Source: Callorhinus ursinus (Eukaryota; Chordata; Mammalia; Carnivora; Otariidae). From it: a stretch of 64,000 nucleotides of DNA. Location of the stretch: positions 11,197,228 to 11,261,227 of the forward strand of contig NW_020312867.1 of the NCBI RefSeq assembly GCF_003265705.1, given 5' to 3'. A model generated the notes under the pieces. It saw nothing but the letters and a program-made list of their open reading frames with translations, was not told the DNA's origin and did not search any database. Both the position numbers and the translations under genes were made by a program. This document shows positions 36,848 to 47,400 of the stretch, piece by piece; the stretch's first letter is position 1, and the number at the start of each line of letters is the position of its first letter.

Positions 36848-38702
36848 ACTTAATCTGCAACCAGATCTTGGCAAACAATGCAGTGGCTGTAAAACTGTTC
36901 TTGCCAGAATACGCCTTGAAGCCCCAAACTTCCCAGGAGTCAGGGAGGCTAGGGGGACAATGCTGCTGCCAAGGACATCCCAGCGTGGTGGAGCAGAGCC
37001 AGCTGTGGGGGCAGCGGACTTATCCTGTGGACACAAGGCAGCTGAGAACCATGCCCTGCTGCCAGAGACAGGAACACCCGCGGCTGTCCAAGGCTCAACC
37101 AGGTCAAGGAGCCACCTAGGAAGCACCACCTCACACGGTGAGGTCGCTCCTTGGTGTTTCAGGGTTTTCCTTTGGCTGACAAATTTCAAACCAAATTCCA
37201 CAGAAGTCATTTTTTCACAGAGGATTTAGTGTTATTAACAAGAACTGGACGGAAGGGGCCCTGCCAACTGCTTTTTGTCACCACCTTCTGCAATGACTTA
37301 AATAGGAAAGGTGCATTTGGCCAGGGGGTCTAATCTTCCCCTCTGCAAAATTAAGATCCAGTGGACACACAACATGACAACCCACACACAGTCTCCTTAA
37401 GCCTTAAGTGCCAGAAAAGACTCGAAACAGAACTGCAGTGATGAATTTACCAGGATGCCTGACCCTTCAACATGGCGGCTCTGTTGATTACCTGCCCCCA
37501 GCTTCCCTTCTTCACAAAACAAATTCACGTATAACTTAACCCATGGTTTCTGGGCTCTGGTCCAGTAGTCAGTTTTGATAAATAGATTAGGCATTACAGT
37601 ATTTACACTTTCATGGTATCAAGCAATACAAAACACAACCACAATAATGGTTACTGGCCTTCAAAAGCCATGACGACAAGCTTCCCTGATGGTGTCCACA
37701 GCTTTACAAATGCTGGTTCTTTTCTTAAAGGGAGGTGAGGGGTAGGGGACAAGTAACAGGGATGCACGGTAAGAGAGTCACATGGAAAACACTGATTTCA
37801 AAAAACCTGCTATAGTCATAACATTAAATAGGAATAGAATCTTGTAATTTATAGACAAGCGCAACAGTAACCGACATCCACATGATAGCAGAGTCAAGAC
37901 TCCCATACACATCTGCTTAGTGCCCTTGTGTGGCACTCTACCCATCACACCGGCCCAGAGTGACAAATGTCAGATAGAGTGTCTCAGTCAGAGTGACAAA
38001 GAAGCCTATGAGATGTGCTGGCCCACCCTGGGCCGGGGGCACCAAGATAGAGCAGCTGAAGACCAGATATGACTTCAGGTACTTCCCCTTTCCCTCCAAT
38101 CCCCCAAACAGATGTCGGTTCTAGTAATACCTGTACAGAACTTACCCACGCACAGACATGGGCCGGGGGTAACCATGTCACGGTTTTCAATCAGGTCAGT
38201 AGCATCCTCCTACAGGAGGATCAGGGAACACAGAATCACCTTTGACCCTCAGCTGTGACAGTGTGAGGAGACTGGTGTCCCTTGACCAGAGGGCGTCTCT
38301 GCGGGTTGCAGGCCGAAGTCAAATAAAACAGAAGCAGGTCCAGTGCTTCTGGGACAGAAAGCCCCTGAACCGTGGCAGCGGCTCGTAAGAAAGCTAACCC
38401 AGGGTGGTAGGAGGAGACCAAAACCAAGGAACCGCTGTGGATTTCAAACACCCACTCCCACAGGAGGATAGGAAGTTCAATGGATGCTCTCAAGGGCAAG
38501 GGGTAGGGCTTAAATAAGGAGACCAGTGAGACACGATAATAGACACGATCACCACCCACAACAAAAAAGCTATCTGTAATCGTCTTAGCCCTGGGTGCAG
38601 AAGGTAAATGCAGATATACAAACATATATGTTACTGCTTGTTACTCAGCAAGGAACTACAGCTTCATGCCTCACTGCGGCTGGGCCACAGGGTGACCTAC
38701 AG

Positions 38703-38935
38703 CTATACCGTGGCCTGTGAGTCCTCGTCCGAACTCCGGCTGGTGGCACTCTTCCCGAGGCCTTTCCACGTGTAGCCCACAAAGGTTGGGCTGATGGGTA
38801 AGTAGCTGAAGCATCTGTATTTTTTAATAATGTTCATGCCAAATGGCAAATCGTAGGATTCCATGCCATCGAGCGACTTGCTCCCTTTGCCCACACCCTT
38901 CTTCCATTTCCTGATTCCTCTTTCTTCTGGAGTAC
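38703..38935 (-). CDS. SLC23A2: SLC23A2 terminal coding exon, residues ~574-650 and stop
   Basis: The 233 coding bases read [20 protein letters not shown], then [39 protein letters not shown] and end [17 protein letters not shown] before TAG at 38703-38705. This is the SVCT2 cytosolic C-terminus: a basic stretch ([12 protein letters not shown]), then a Ser/Asp/Glu-rich end. The family's C-terminal tail takes part in surface expression and sorting; that is known for the family and not visible here. The acceptor cag at 38936-38938 follows an unusual TG-repeat tract instead of an ordinary polypyrimidine run. The exon continues into a long 3'UTR. Confidence 0.98.
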
Positions 38936-38976
38936 CTGCAACACACACACATACAGACACACGCACACACACAAAA
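38936..38976 (-). promoter_or_regulatory. SLC23A2: Splice acceptor of the last SLC23A2 exon with a TG-repeat tract
   Basis: Read on the minus strand, the region before the final exon is an imperfect TG repeat (tgtgtgtgtgcgtgtgtctg, then tatgtgtgtgtg) followed by ttgcag and the exon. Purines alternate with pyrimidines, so there is no solid polypyrimidine tract. UG repeats of this kind are known binding sites for TDP-43 and CELF proteins. A regulatory role here is inference. Confidence 0.6.
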
Positions 38977-39470
38977 CAATGGAATAGAAGTTTAGCTTGA
39001 CAGTTCCACCGAGAGTTGAGATGCCCAGTGTGCCGTCCCACATACGGAACCCGCCAGGACAGCAAGGAGCCCTTGTCAGGGAGTTGACAGCACTCGGCCA
39101 TCCAGGTGCCTGAGCCAGAAATCTAAGAATCGCTAACCCATCCTTGTTCCTTTGGCTCCACATTCAAGCGATCTGATGGCTCTGCCTCCTCCCTGTCCTT
39201 CCACGTGACCCATTTCCTCAACTGTCACTGTTGAGGTCTGGCCCGTGCCACGTTACTGCTTTCCAGGGTCATCATAACAGTCCCTCCCTTACTGGCTGGC
39301 TGCCCTTCCATCTCCCCATCTCCTTCCCCAAATCTGTTCTCAACAAACAACAAAAGAACTTCTGAACTGCAAACGTGATCTCTACAAAAAGGGACCCAGT
39401 CTTCATTGTACAATTTACAATGCCTTCAACAACTGGTCAGGACAAACCACCCCCCATCTAGGCATACCGA

Positions 39471-39473
<3 letters not shown>

Positions 39474-39513
<40 letters not shown>
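39474..39513. repeat. (GA)20 microsatellite in the last SLC23A2 intron
   Basis: Twenty uninterrupted GA units, a CT repeat in the sense of the gene. Likely variable between individuals. Confidence 0.97.
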
Positions 39514-39516
<3 letters not shown>

Positions 39517-40741
39517 GAGGGAGAAAGGGAGAGGGATGCACTCGCTTGTATTCCCCACTTGTCATGTCCCTTCTGTGAGGGTGAACTTCCACTGGCGTTA
39601 ACAATCGGGGCCACTCTATACCCTGACAGATGAGTCAGGGAGAATGATCTGGGCCCATAGGGCTCAGCAACCCCTGAGCCCTGGGCTGATCTCATAAATC
39701 TTCTCAGTGCAGAGAGGCGCACTGGCACCTGCTCTTGGCTACATGGGACACCAGACAACACACTTCTCTGCCCAAGCCTAGATGATGAGTTCGAGTCCAT
39801 GGTGCAGTATAAGAAACATCATTATTTCTTACACCTAAACTACGCCCTCCCATCAGTGTTTCTGTAGCGAAGCTTTCATTTCCATCTGTCTGACTCCTGT
39901 GCCTCTCTCTCAATTCGCTCAGATGAGGAGCATGTGTTAGTTATTGACATCCATGAATCTAACATGTACCACGTATTCATGCACATGAACACATCTGCCT
40001 GATGTGTTCATCCCTAGTTTCCCCAGCAACCTCTTCATTGAGGCTTTTTGGAGGTGTGCAGTCTTCAGGGCAAATTCCTCAACAAAACCTTCAAGCTCAA
40101 GAATAAGTATCAGCATGTCTTGATGGAAGGTCAATCTACGAGCGTGTCCATAGCAGCACTTTCCAACGGCACCAGCAGCCTCCTCTGGGAAGCTGGGAAG
40201 GCTGTGAGGCAGGGCCCACAACACATCCTCGTCCAGGGCCCAGCACTGGGCATAGAATGCTGAGGAACAAGGGTCCCGGGCGTCAGAGAAGACAGCTGCC
40301 TCCATCTATCCCTCAGTCACCAATCCTGGCAACAGCCTACGCCCACCATACTCACCATCTTTTGGTCTTAGTTGGTGGGGGGCCTGCCTCAGGAAGGAGG
40401 GGGAGGAACCCCACGGGCTGTCAGCAGCTCAGAGGAGTGTCTGAGCAAGCTGATGGAAACCGCTGCAGAGACTGAGGCCAGCTGACAGGAGGCAGGCAGC
40501 CTGGAGAGTGCCCGTGGGTAAGGGACTTCCTGCTTTCTCCTAACTCAGCAGGGAGGAAAAAACCCACTAGGTTTATCAGCAAAAAACGGATTCATAAAAG
40601 GAGGCTGAGAGTGTCTTAACCACTTAAAGACCATTTTAACCAGCGACGGCTTTGAACTGATTCACTCTGCCAGCTTCCGTATTTATTTGGCAGAACGAGT
40701 ACTTCCCATGTGGCAAAGGCATGTTGGGTATGTACACGTAC

Positions 40742-40837
40742 CTGGGATGGTGTTATCCAAGATAAAAGCCACGCAGCCTCCTACAAACATAGCAGTTGTG
40801 AGAAGAACATTCAACACCTGATCGATTCCTGTTATTC
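40742..40837 (-). CDS. SLC23A2: SLC23A2 exon, residues ~542-574 (last transmembrane helix)
   Basis: This 96-bp exon completes a Gly codon and reads [20 protein letters not shown], then [11 protein letters not shown] and one base of the next Gly. The hydrophobic run [18 protein letters not shown] is the final membrane segment before the cytosolic tail. The acceptor is tttccag and the donor is GTACGT. Too short to stand out as an open reading frame, it was placed by joining the flanking exons in frame. Confidence 0.96.
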
Positions 40838-41359
40838 CTGGAAACAGAACACAGTGGTAGGGTCACTGCCACAGCCAGGAAGAAGCACTGGGGCGGGCAC
40901 CAATCACCAATGTGATGCATGAAAGTGCAAATTTCTGTTGTACAGGAGCAGATAAATTTTTGCCAGTAACATTTTAACTGTTATAAATAATTTCAACAAT
41001 AATCAAGAGATTATCTCTATAAGGAAAACTCCCCAAGAGTGGTCCATAGAAGACAAATCTAAGAGTGAAACTCACCCATAATGAACTAGAAAGCCACTGG
41101 GGCGTGGTGTTAGCAGATTAAGAAAAAAATTAATAAAAAGATGGCTGTTGTAAGGCTGAAAATATCACAAAGTGAATAAGACGACAATGAAAACATTTGT
41201 GGTATTTGGAATCAGATAAAGGGTTTCAGAATCCTGGATCACTGATTTGTGCTTAGCTGCTTTTAATTAGGAACAATTGGATGTATATAAATGAACTCAT
41301 GAATATGATATATTAAAATGTAAAAAGCAGCAAGAATCTCCTTGTTATCAGAAGCTCCC

Positions 41360-41530
41360 ACACCTGGGTGGCTCAGTTGGTTTCAGACCAGGTCATGATC
41401 TCAGTGTCGTGAGATCACGACCTGCGTCAGGCTCTGAGATCAGCGGGGAGCCCACCCACCCCCGACCCCGCTCACATATGTGCACACCTGAGCACGCTCT
41501 AAAATAAAATAAATAAAATCTTTAAAATAT
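41360..41530 (+). mobile_element. CAN-SINE, old and 5'-damaged
   Basis: Starts cacctgggtggctcagttgg, lacks about 15 bases after the A box, then tcatgatctcagtgtcgtga. The tail is aaataaaatctttaaaata. Confidence 0.88.
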
Positions 41531-41534
41531 ATGA

Positions 41535-41725
41535 TCATCAATGGAAAATAACAAGTGCTGGCAAGAATGTGGAGAAACAGAAACCCCTGAGCATAACTGG
41601 TGGGAATCAGCTTGGCAGTTCCTCAAAACGTTAAAACCTAGAATTACCCTATTTCCCAGCAATTCTACTCCTAGGTATATACCCAAGAGAACTGAGAGCA
41701 GCGACTCAAATACAGCTGATGCCCA
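41535..41725 (+). mobile_element. L1 ORF2 C-terminal fragment, left part of a split element
   Basis: Text such as aatgtggagaaacagaaacc, then ttctactcctaggtatatac corresponds to L1 ORF2 near its end, diverged and frameshifted. The right part resumes at about 42185 after a Tigger fragment. Confidence 0.75.
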
Positions 41726-42125
41726 CTACTGGCAGATTCTGTATTTGTGAATTGACCTACACCCTCAAATTTATCTATAAACCCAAAATGAGTACTCCCG
41801 GCTTTCACACTCATTCACAGAGCAGCACAAACTTTGGGTCACCCAACATGTGTGATCCCAGCCGAGATTAAACTAGGTAATGCTCTGCCTTCTTGTCTCA
41901 GCTCTCACACCTCATCTCAAGTGTGCTTGCAGCAGTCTGTTCAATAGCACTTCCCCATTTTTGTGGTTTTGGTTGGTGATTTCGTTGTTTACGATGGCCC
42001 CCAAGTGCTGTCTACTGTTCCTAAGAGCAGGCCTTCCTGAGGCCGTGCTGTGCTGTTAGAGGAGTTACCCTGCTGTTGGCTGCTGCTCCCCTAGAAGGGG
42101 TGGGTCAGGATTTGCTAATTCCATG
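41726..42125 (+). mobile_element. Tigger-type (pogo) DNA transposon fragment inside L1
   Basis: gattctgtatttgtgaattg, then aaatttatctataaaccca, ctctgccttcttgtctcagc and gatggcccccaagtgctgtc match the 5' part of a Tigger element up to its transposase start as I remember it. Only a degraded part remains. Confidence 0.7.
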
Positions 42126-42184
42126 CTCACAGTGACTTTCCAGGACACGGCTAGCTGAGTGAGGACTGACCGCACTGGTACACC

Positions 42185-42600
42185 ACTGTTCACAGCTGTG
42201 CTGTTCACAACTGTCAGAGGGCAGGAACAGCCCAATGTCCATTCCTGGACAAACGGATAAATAGATTATTTTTACATAAATCTCAAAAACATTATGCTAA
42301 GTGAAAGAAGCCAGACATCATGTATTGTATTATTCCATATATGTGAAATATCCAGAAGAGATAAAATCCACAGAAACAGAAAGCAAATTGGTGGTTGCCT
42401 GGGGCTGGGAGAAGGGGGCTAATAGGGATTAACTGCTTAATGGGTGTGGAATTTTATTTTGGGGTGAGGAGATGGTTTTGGAAACTAAATAGAGATGGTG
42501 GTTACATGACATCGCAAATGTACGAAGATGGCACCGAACTGTTCACTTTAAAATAGTTAATTTAACATTATATAAATTTTACCTCAAAAAATATATATAT
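42185..42600 (+). mobile_element. L1 ORF2 end and 3'UTR, right part of a split element
   Basis: tggacaaacggataaataga, then tgctaagtgaaagaagccag, tggtggttgcctggggctgg and ttaaaatagttaatttaaca follow the old L1 3' end in order. Confidence 0.85.
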
Positions 42601-42650
42601 AAAATGGTCCCCAATTCTGCATAAAATGTCAACAGCAATCGTTTCCCCTT

Positions 42651-42822
42651 GGGGGCACCTGGGTGGCTCAGTCAATTGAGTGTCCGACTCCTGATTTCTG
42701 CTCAGGTCATGATCTCAGGGTCGTGAGATGGAGCCCTACATCAGGCTCCCCGCTGGGCGAGGAGTCTGCCTGAGATTCTCTTTCTCTCCCTCGCCCTTTG
42801 TCCCTCCCCTCCTCTAAAAAGC
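42651..42822 (+). mobile_element. CAN-SINE, older subfamily
   Basis: The head ggggcacctgggtggctcag is followed by ttgagtgtccgactcctgat and catgatctcagggtcgtgag. The A-rich tail is almost lost. Confidence 0.93.
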
Positions 42823-43281
42823 ATGGTTCCCTTTTGTTCATTTTTCATGACTCAGGTTATTAAAATAAAAAGGTGTTAAAAAGGTTAATCTTGAATTCAA
42901 CGTAGTTATATAATCCCAGTAGAAAGACATGTATTTGAAAGTCTATGAAGCTGAGTTTTAAGAAATTATACATTTTCATAAAGCATTAGTCTGACAAATT
43001 AAAAGGTTTTACACACAGGCCTTCTCCCAAAAGACAGGGTCCCAGTCAATAAAGACCTTAACGTGCACATGAGTCACGTGCTCACGCCAGCTCATACCAG
43101 ATGTGCAGGGGGGGCTTCCAGATCAGCGGCAGCAGAGCAAGGCTTGAATGAAATACATGGATGAATGTCTGAGGAGACAACTCCTGAAGTTCTAAAGCCC
43201 TCTCTGACTGGGGATGGGCTGTCTGTGAACCAGCAGCTGGGGTTCCAACTACCCCCAAGATTCGAGGCCAGTTTTCCTTAC

Positions 43282-43419
43282 CTGTGACGAGAGGGTTCTG
43301 TCTGAGGTAACTTGGAAGGACAAGCCCAAAGAAGATCGAAAATCCAAGCACAAAGAGGTTCCGGGAAGAATTTAAGTCGATGAACTGCAGGTTGGAGAGC
43401 CCAACAGCTGTGATCATTC
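43282..43419 (-). CDS. SLC23A2: SLC23A2 exon, residues ~496-542
   Basis: This 138-bp exon opens with the last two bases of the split Gly and reads [20 protein letters not shown], then [20 protein letters not shown], then NPLVT plus one base. It contains the [21 protein letters not shown] motif region shared by SVCT1 and SVCT2, with a late transmembrane helix. The acceptor is ctccag after a T/C-rich tract and the donor is GTAAGG. It is the piece that first identifies the gene family without doubt. Confidence 0.98.
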
Positions 43420-43711
43420 CTGGAGAGAAAGAGCAGATGGCAATTTGCACTGAGCTCACCTACAGACAGGTGACGGGCCACACACAGCCTTCCCACATCG
43501 CCCCTTCTCTGTCCCACCAGAAACCACCTGGGACACAGAACAGTGAGTGACAGGACACGGTCGAAACGGGACCACCTGGCTCTCTGATCCAAATGACTCT
43601 TGGCCTAAGCACCATCTGGACTGACACAGGGACACAAACATCATATGACACTTTCTTTAGACCAAGCAGAAAACTAAGAACATCAGTTGCCCCCTGAGAA
43701 CCTCTCTGCAA

Positions 43712-43761
43712 ACATTTTGATTAAACTGGGAAACCCACATTTTGATTAAACTGGGAAACCC
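43712..43761. repeat. Perfect 25-bp tandem duplication in an SLC23A2 intron
   Basis: Two identical adjacent 25-bp copies (43712-43736, 43737-43761), each containing attttgattaaactgggaaa. They lie in the 693-bp intron between the exons ending at 44113 and starting at 43419. Confidence 0.97.
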
Positions 43762-44112
43762 ACCAGAAGACCTGGGCCCTGACCACAACTGGATGGCACA
43801 TAGATCATGTCAAATCCCACGGTAAAAAATTGTCAGTTTTAAATGGCCACTAGGGGAGAATTTAAATTGATTAGATAAACCAATTAAAGATCATGGTCAT
43901 CTTATTTTTTTCTAGAACAAGTATGCTCCATTTGGTTCTACCTTTAACATAAATTCAACTCAGAGATGGATGGAGATTTTTATGCTTTCAAGGTGTATCC
44001 CTTTGGATTTTTAAACAGAAATGTATTATTACCTTCCATCTCATGGAAGGGATTCGCTAGCAAACGTGAAGAGGAGGAGAGAGGTCAGGCTACCAAGGAA
44101 ACGGGATTTTAC

Positions 44113-44242
44113 CGAAGAGAGTACAGAAGAGGGCGCCGAGCACCGGATCCGGGAGGGAGGCGAAGAGGGCACTAAACTTGCCGATCATGCCCAGCGCCAG
44201 CATGAGGGCCGCGCCGTACTGGATCACCCGGCGACTGCCGAC
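44113..44242 (-). CDS. SLC23A2: SLC23A2 exon, residues ~453-496
   Basis: This 130-bp exon starts in phase 0 and reads [20 protein letters not shown], then [20 protein letters not shown], then TLF and one base of a Gly codon. It holds the Arg-Arg pair directly after the NAT signature and one hydrophobic helix. The acceptor is ccccag and the donor GTAAAA, weaker than the neighbours' donors. In human SVCT2 I recall Cys where this copy has Tyr (VIQ-Y-GAA); this needs alignment. The exon is much more GC-rich than the surrounding intron. Confidence 0.96.
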
Positions 44243-44879
44243 CTGGGGACATACCAGAAGCCAGACGGCACTCAGCGCCAGTTCTGCACCCATTCTCATC
44301 CAGCGCCCCCCCACCCCGGGGGGCAAATGTGACAAAAGCCCCAGGCAACCCCTAGATTACTCTTCAAACTTTTAGTGGAGAGGTCTCGTCAGACAATGAG
44401 GACTGATCTCAGGGCACAGTTACTATAAAGACACCCAGAGTGAAGAGATTCCCTCTCCTCTTTCTTATCCTGCCCCCCGTTCCTCCTCCACCCCACCTCC
44501 CTGGGAGGAAGGCAGCACCAGGGCTCGGCCTCTGCTTCTTGGTGCCCTGGGTGATGTCACTGCAGGCATGGCCCTGCTCCGGCTCTGTCCCGGGTTTCGA
44601 ATGCCCCTACAGTCAGCGGCTGGGATGACCTTCTAACGTCAAATGCAAAAACCCCACTTCAACCTGCTTTTCTCTTCTGGGCTCTTGGAATCACCCTTTA
44701 CCAAGTTAACCCACCCCAAAGCTGATTCACCTTCGTCTCCCATCTTCCCCACACCCTGAATCAGACAACAGTCCCAGATATTTCTGGAATCCCCTCTCCT
44801 CAGGATGTCTTGCCCATGAGAGGAGGCACAGCCAAGAGCGCAAGGAGTATGGATTCTCAGTGCCCCCTGCCTGGTGTGT

Positions 44880-45050
44880 ACCCCACTCCACTCTAACCAT
44901 GTGACCAGGACAAGTCACTTGGCCTCCCTGGGTGGCGGGATCCTCGCTTTTATAAAGATAAACCACGAGGTTTTGCTTTAGGGGTTAAATGAGACAAGAT
45001 GTAAAACAGTGTGAACACTGCCTGGCAAGCATGAGGCTGTAATGACATTG
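44880..45050 (-). mobile_element. MIR element, reverse orientation
   Basis: aagtcacttggcctccctgg, ataaagataaaccacg and ggggttaaatgagacaagat follow the reverse complement of MIR. Confidence 0.75.
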
Positions 45051-45124
45051 TGGCAGAGTGACCTTTCAAACACTGTGATTTGGGAGGTCAGTGCCCTTCT
45101 GCCCCCCTTAAATCCTCTGGTGCT

Positions 45125-45450
45125 CATGAAATAAAACCCCTTCTCAGCCATCCCCAAGCCTGTCTACCCAGAACACTCTCACATCCTCCGTTCTGGCTGG
45201 CTCCAGATACATCCTTCGAAACACTACTCAAATGCTACCTCCTCTTTAAAAAAAAGTCTTCCTTGATGCCAAGGCTCTGCTCTCCCACACTGGGCTTCTG
45301 CAGAACTATTATAATATTTTCCATGTGGTCTCATCTTTATCTGTTCAACCTTATCTATGCCTTCTAGAAACTTCCACCTAGCCTGCTGTCCCCCAGGCAG
45401 TGGGATGTGAAGCGGGCACTAGGCTCAAGGATCCTGCACTGCTGGCCCCT
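45125..45450 (+). mobile_element. L2 LINE fragment
   Basis: actcaaatgctacctcctct, then gtcttccttgatgccaag and ttctagaaacttccacctag fit the L2 3' region. Confidence 0.6.
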
Positions 45451-46740
45451 GCTGTATGCTGCCTCTTCCAGGAAAGTACCCCGAGGACATAAGCTGAGTA
45501 AAAGAGGTTCCCGAAGCGCCCGGGGAGTGTCTATAGGGCTTCAAGTGTGATTCTGGTGAGAAGAGAGCCACTTAAATTTTAAGTAAAAGGAAATGAAACC
45601 TAAGTGCTAGTCCCCCAGTCAGCTGCACCAGGCACTAGTTCAAGTGCTCCGGGGCACACACGCGGGTGGCCGCTGCACAGAGGAGCAGCGCAGGTGAATG
45701 CAGGCTGTGCCCGCCACTGCACAGGGCTTCCGCTGCCTGGTGCTGGGCTAGGCCTTCCAGCAGCGTCTCACGGGACCCAAATGCCGACTGGTTAAGAATC
45801 AGAGAAGACTCTTACTGAGCCAATGAAGGGATGGCTGTCCAGCTCGAATCTGGGCCAGCTGACCCTGGAGGCCAGGCTCTGCTGCTATGATCTACCCCCC
45901 CACACACACATCAAGTGCAGGGAAGCAGCTAAAAAGGGCACGCAAACTGGAGAATTAAGCAAAAATGACCTCTGCTGGGTTGCATTACATGATAAGGAAG
46001 CCTGACATTTTCAGCAAACATTTTTGGGAACCTACTATGTGACTAGCACTTGTTAGACAGGAGGGGGAGGGGAATACAGAGATGAGTAAGCCATAAACTT
46101 ATGATCAAATCACTGTACTGCTGCCAATGTTATGCTGTGTGGGCACCCAGCACGGAGCAGCAGCTCTGAAGAGCTGCGAAGGGCTCCCCAGGGATGGTCT
46201 GGAGGGATGAGTAAGAGCTCCCTGGATGAAAAGCATCCAGGCTGTGCAAAGCCCACCTCCCAGCAGATCAGATGTGCCAGGGGAAGGGTGAGGCTGGCCC
46301 CAGGGACGCTTGAAACAATAAATCAAATATGAAGATTATGCATGGAAGGCTGATCTGCCTTAGACGCTCAAAACAAACAAGAAGCAACTCAGTGACTATC
46401 AACCGAGTGCCTATTATACACTTCTGTTTGCAACACCAGAAACACAGGCCTAATCCCTGCCCCCCAGTGCTTACACAGAGCCTTTGCCTCTCCTCTCCTG
46501 CTGCCCACTCCCTGGAATCTCTTCCCTAGCTCCATTCTGACCTCCTTGAACTCTAACTTTACCTCCAGGGCCATCAAAACATTGACACCTCATTTCTGAC
46601 TTTTCAAAGTCTTCAACAGTGTGGAATGCAGCAGAGGAGAAATGGCATTCCTCTGAAGAGACTGCACTGTCGGGGAGGTGGGGTTTATTCAGTCCCTGGA
46701 AATAAACTTAGGGCTAAATATGAAGCAGGGACGCTACCTA
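45451..46740. other. Intronic sequence without clear elements
   Basis: Within the 5.8-kb intron between exons 50075 and 44242. An old repeat-like piece lies near 46010-46090 (gggaacctactatgtgacta). Nothing coding. Confidence 0.4.
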
Positions 46741-46744
46741 CTGC

Positions 46745-46960
46745 TTACTGTGAACCTACATGCCCAACTCTGCTAAATGCATTACATCAGTTTACTAATT
46801 CCAATGCCTGGCAAGCTGTCTATATATAGACAAGGGCATGGAGACTCAGGAAGGTGATGTAATCTGTCCACAGTCACACTGGGACAAAGTGATGGTACCA
46901 GAGCTGGAATGCCATACAGCCACCTCCCCACCCCATCATGCCACCCCTTTCTGCAGGACA
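46745..46960 (+). mobile_element. MIR element
   Basis: gggcatggagactcaggaag, then gtgatgtaatctgtccacag, tcacactgggacaaagtga and accagagctggaatgcc follow the MIR core. Confidence 0.8.
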
Positions 46961-47211
46961 GACACTGGAACACACTCAGAAGGGAAGACCTACACCAGGA
47001 ATCCCAACTGACAACCTCCAAGCACGCAACAGGCTCACTGGCAGCCTAATCTCCTGATCAAACAGCTGAGAATCTCCAGGTACAGAGAACGTCACAACTG
47101 GACAAAGGGTAACAAGTATCACAGCTGCCAGGACATGGAGGCAGATCCTTGAGAAGAACAGAGATTACCTTCTTTCCACAAGCCCTGGAAGTCTGACACA
47201 ATGGCCCGGAC

Positions 47212-47400
47212 CAGTGCTGTCCACAGAACTTTCTACAAGGATGGAAATGTCCTGGATCTGTGCTGCCCATCGACAGCCACTAGCCATATATGTGACCACT
47301 GAACCCTTAAAATGTGGCTAGTGTGATAAAGGAACTTAATTTTCATTTTACTAACTTAAAAGAGCCACATGCAGCTACTATCAAATCGGATGGCACAGAT
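47212..47400 (+). mobile_element. MER5A (hAT-Charlie) element, nearly full length
   Basis: Left end cagtgctgtccacagaactt, interior agccactagccatatatgtg and aaaatgtggctagtgtgata, right end ggatggcacagat. About 189 bp, the length expected for this non-autonomous transposon. Confidence 0.88.

Larger units (their letters stand above)
34265..38702 (-). other. SLC23A2: SLC23A2 3' untranslated region
   Basis: About 4.4 kb lies between the stop codon and the inferred cleavage site. It contains no CAN-SINE copies, which contrasts with the introns, and no convincing coding sequence. It carries an internal T22 run (A22 in the transcript) at 36826-36847 and further AATAAA hexamers on the minus strand near 34607, 35715 and 36550 that could give shorter 3' ends. 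Human SLC23A2 also has a 3'UTR of this order, from memory. The exact end is inferred from the signal at 34285-34290. Confidence 0.85.

Noticed and set aside
39474..39513. Microsatellites and repeated SINE heads as a CRISPR-like array
   Set aside because: Repeats are dispersed transposons or simple sequence in a mammalian genome; there is no regular repeat-spacer pattern and no cas-like gene.
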